Origin: Saccharospirillum sp.
Lineage (GTDB): Bacteria; Pseudomonadota; Gammaproteobacteria; Pseudomonadales; Natronospirillaceae
Reading direction: 5' to 3'
Assembly: GCA_022565595.1 (NCBI GenBank)
Contig: JAIUML010000006.1
Location: 62,001-126,000, forward strand
DNA length: 64,000 nucleotides
The position numbers and the translations under genes were made by a program. Positions 62,846 through 64,000 of the stretch are shown one piece after another. The notes under the pieces are model-generated. The model was not told where the DNA came from, did not search any database, and saw only the letters and a program-made list of their open reading frames with translations. Every line of letters begins with the position of its first letter. The stretch's first letter is position 1.

Positions 62846-63727
62846 TTATTTTTCCCAATACAACCGCATCGGGTTATCGATAAGCAGTTTTTTCTGCAGC
62901 GCTTCTGTTGGAGCGATGCGTGGAATCACATCAACCAGAACGCCATCATCGGGTACGTGTGAACTCATGTTCGGATGCGGCCAGTCGGTGCCCCACAGTA
63001 CGCGATCAGAAAACTGCTCGACCAGAGCGCGTGCAAAGGGCACGACGTCGTCGTAATCTGGGCCAGTCATGGTCAGTCGCTCCGGGCAGCTTACCTTGGT
63101 CCAGATATTGGGATTGTCAGCCATCAACTTCACAAAGGCCTGAAACTCCGCCGAATCAACCCCTTTACTGACATCAGGACGACCCATATGGTCGACCACA
63201 ACAATGCTGTCACTGAACTTCGCCAGCAAGGGCTTCAAGCCTTCCATATCGGGTGCTTCAAAATAGACAACAACGTGCCAACCCAGTGGTTTAATCTTCT
63301 CGTAGATGGAAACAAAATCTTCCCAGGGCGTGGTGTCGACCAGGCGCTTCACAAAATTGAAGCGCACTGCTCGAACACCCGCAGCGTCGAGTCGTTTCAG
63401 TTCATCCACTGTGATGTCTTTACCGACAACAGCAACACCACGGGCCAGCTCACCAGCGGTTTCCAGAGCATCCACCAGGGCATCATTATTCTTGCCATGA
63501 CAGGATGCCTGCACGATCACGTTACGAGAAAACCCAAGGTGGTCGCGCAGCGCAAACAGCTGATCTTTACCAGCATCACAGGGCGTATATTTCCGCTCGG
63601 GTGCATAAGGAAATTCCGCTTCCGGCCCAAACACATGGCAGTGCGCATCAACAGCGCCTGCAGGTGGCTGGTAGTCCGGCTTCTTCGGGTTCGGATGAAA
63701 AGGCAAATACCCTTCACTCATGGCCAT
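62846..63727 (-). CDS. ligI: 2-pyrone-4,6-dicarboxylate lactonase LigI
   Basis: A 293-residue amidohydrolase. It opens 2-pyrone-4,6-dicarboxylate to give 4-oxalomesaconate or its tautomer. The N-terminal VDAHCHVFGPEAEFPYAPERKYTP, the segments GVRAVRFNFVKRLVD and VVVDHMGRPDVSKG, and LWGTDWPHPNMSSHVPDDG near the end match LigI. GAGGAG lies upstream of the ATG at 63727; a second in-frame ATG at 63721 is possible. It is the first gene of the ligI-DUF1932-ligC operon. Confidence 0.93.
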   Translation of the reverse strand: MAMSEGYLPFHPNPKKPDYQPPAGAVDAHCHVFGPEAEFPYAPERKYTPCDAGKDQLFALRDHLGFSRNVIVQASCHGKNNDALVDALETAGELARGVAVVGKDITVDELKRLDAAGVRAVRFNFVKRLVDTTPWEDFVSIYEKIKPLGWHVVVYFEAPDMEGLKPLLAKFSDSIVVVDHMGRPDVSKGVDSAEFQAFVKLMADNPNIWTKVSCPERLTMTGPDYDDVVPFARALVEQFSDRVLWGTDWPHPNMSSHVPDDGVLVDVIPRIAPTEALQKKLLIDNPMRLYWEK

Positions 63728-63782
63728 TCTTGTACACTCCTCATGTTTTTGACGGCTTAATCGTATTCCTCAACAGGAACTC

Positions 63783-63897
63783 GCATTGGTCACCGGGTAT
63801 AGCCCTGACGGGTCGCCGTAAATACGTCCGTGTAGGCTCGGCGGCAGCCTTCCATGGCTGCCGACGTCCCGTCAGTGCTATACCCGGCACCCAATGC
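63783..63897. repeat. Palindromic intergenic element, copy 7
   Basis: About 115 bases upstream of ligI. GCATTGG and CCGGGTATAGC on the left pair with GCTATACCCGG and CCAATGC on the right; CTGACGGG pairs with CCCGTCAG inside. The minus strand carries the family core, with a GGCAGCCATGGAAGGCTGCC hairpin and GAGCCTACACGGACGTATT. The rest of the 273-base right edge shows no gene. Confidence 0.85.
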
Positions 63898-64000
63898 TGG
63901 ACAGTCGCACCAACTTTTAACTTTTTATCCAGGCGAGATTGGAAGCTCACCAGGTGTTTATTTATTGCAACCCTTTGCCATGTTGTCGACAAATCATAGT

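Noticed and set aside
62975-63760. 261-residue forward frame opposite ligI
   Set aside because: LigI on the minus strand is supported by conserved motifs, and the forward frame has none.

Overview
The window looks like a chromosomal piece of a moderately GC-rich, probably marine or halophilic gammaproteobacterium. The evidence is a full type VI secretion system (T6SS), two-partner secretion, NnrS, NhaP2-type antiport, amylosucrase and a protocatechuate 4,5-cleavage (lig) cluster. Relatives of Marinobacter, Saccharospirillum or other Oceanospirillales-like bacteria would fit, but I cannot name the genus. No rRNA, tRNA, CRISPR array, integrase or intact transposase gene was seen.

Layout. (1) 1-31.5 kb is a T6SS locus. 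Its left arm holds spike-associated genes (DUF3540, a DUF4150 PAAR-like protein, a small DUF3467-like protein) and, on the opposite strand, clpV. The right arm is one long plus-strand operon: tssA-tssB-tssC-hcp-tssJ-tssK-tssL-tssM-(tssB/tssC fusion)-hcp2-tssE-tssF-tssG. The arms are separated by about 11 kb holding a two-partner secretion pair (TpsB transporter, 1509-residue TpsA exoprotein) and a very large Calx-beta/DUF1566 lipoprotein. (2) 31.5-44.6 kb is ordinary chromosome: exopolyphosphatase, gamma-carbonic anhydrase-like protein, metallo-beta-lactamase-fold hydrolase, EamA transporter, YhhN protein, a CHASE-PAS-GGDEF-EAL protein with a degenerate cyclase site, a histidine kinase / sigma-54 regulator / NhaP2-type antiporter operon, and a small secreted DUF4168 protein. 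(3) 44.6-47.9 kb pairs an amylosucrase with an unusual sugar-kinase-like protein whose ATPase motifs appear circularly permuted. (4) 48.3-54.5 kb holds housekeeping and redox genes (SRPBCC protein, pseudouridine synthase, RmuC, NnrS, SirB2, TauE/SafE, aldo/keto reductase). (5) 54.9-63.7 kb holds an FAD oxidoreductase and a protocatechuate 4,5-cleavage cluster: ligAB and ligJ, a divergent LysR regulator with an alpha/beta hydrolase, and a ligI-DUF1932-ligC operon.

How genes work together. LigAB opens protocatechuate, LigC oxidises the semialdehyde to 2-pyrone-4,6-dicarboxylate, LigI opens the lactone and LigJ hydrates the product. The final aldolase (LigK) and a tautomerase are not in the window. 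The T6SS has all core membrane, baseplate, tube and sheath genes except VgrG, which may lie left of the window. Its oddity is a second, fused sheath protein followed by a second Hcp.

Non-coding structure. From about 46.6 kb to the right edge, intergenic gaps repeatedly hold roughly 105-125-bp palindromic elements with a shared core and self-complementary but copy-specific arms. A separate 160-bp element with 28-bp terminal inverted repeats lies at 60769-60928. The T6SS half has none of the full-size elements.
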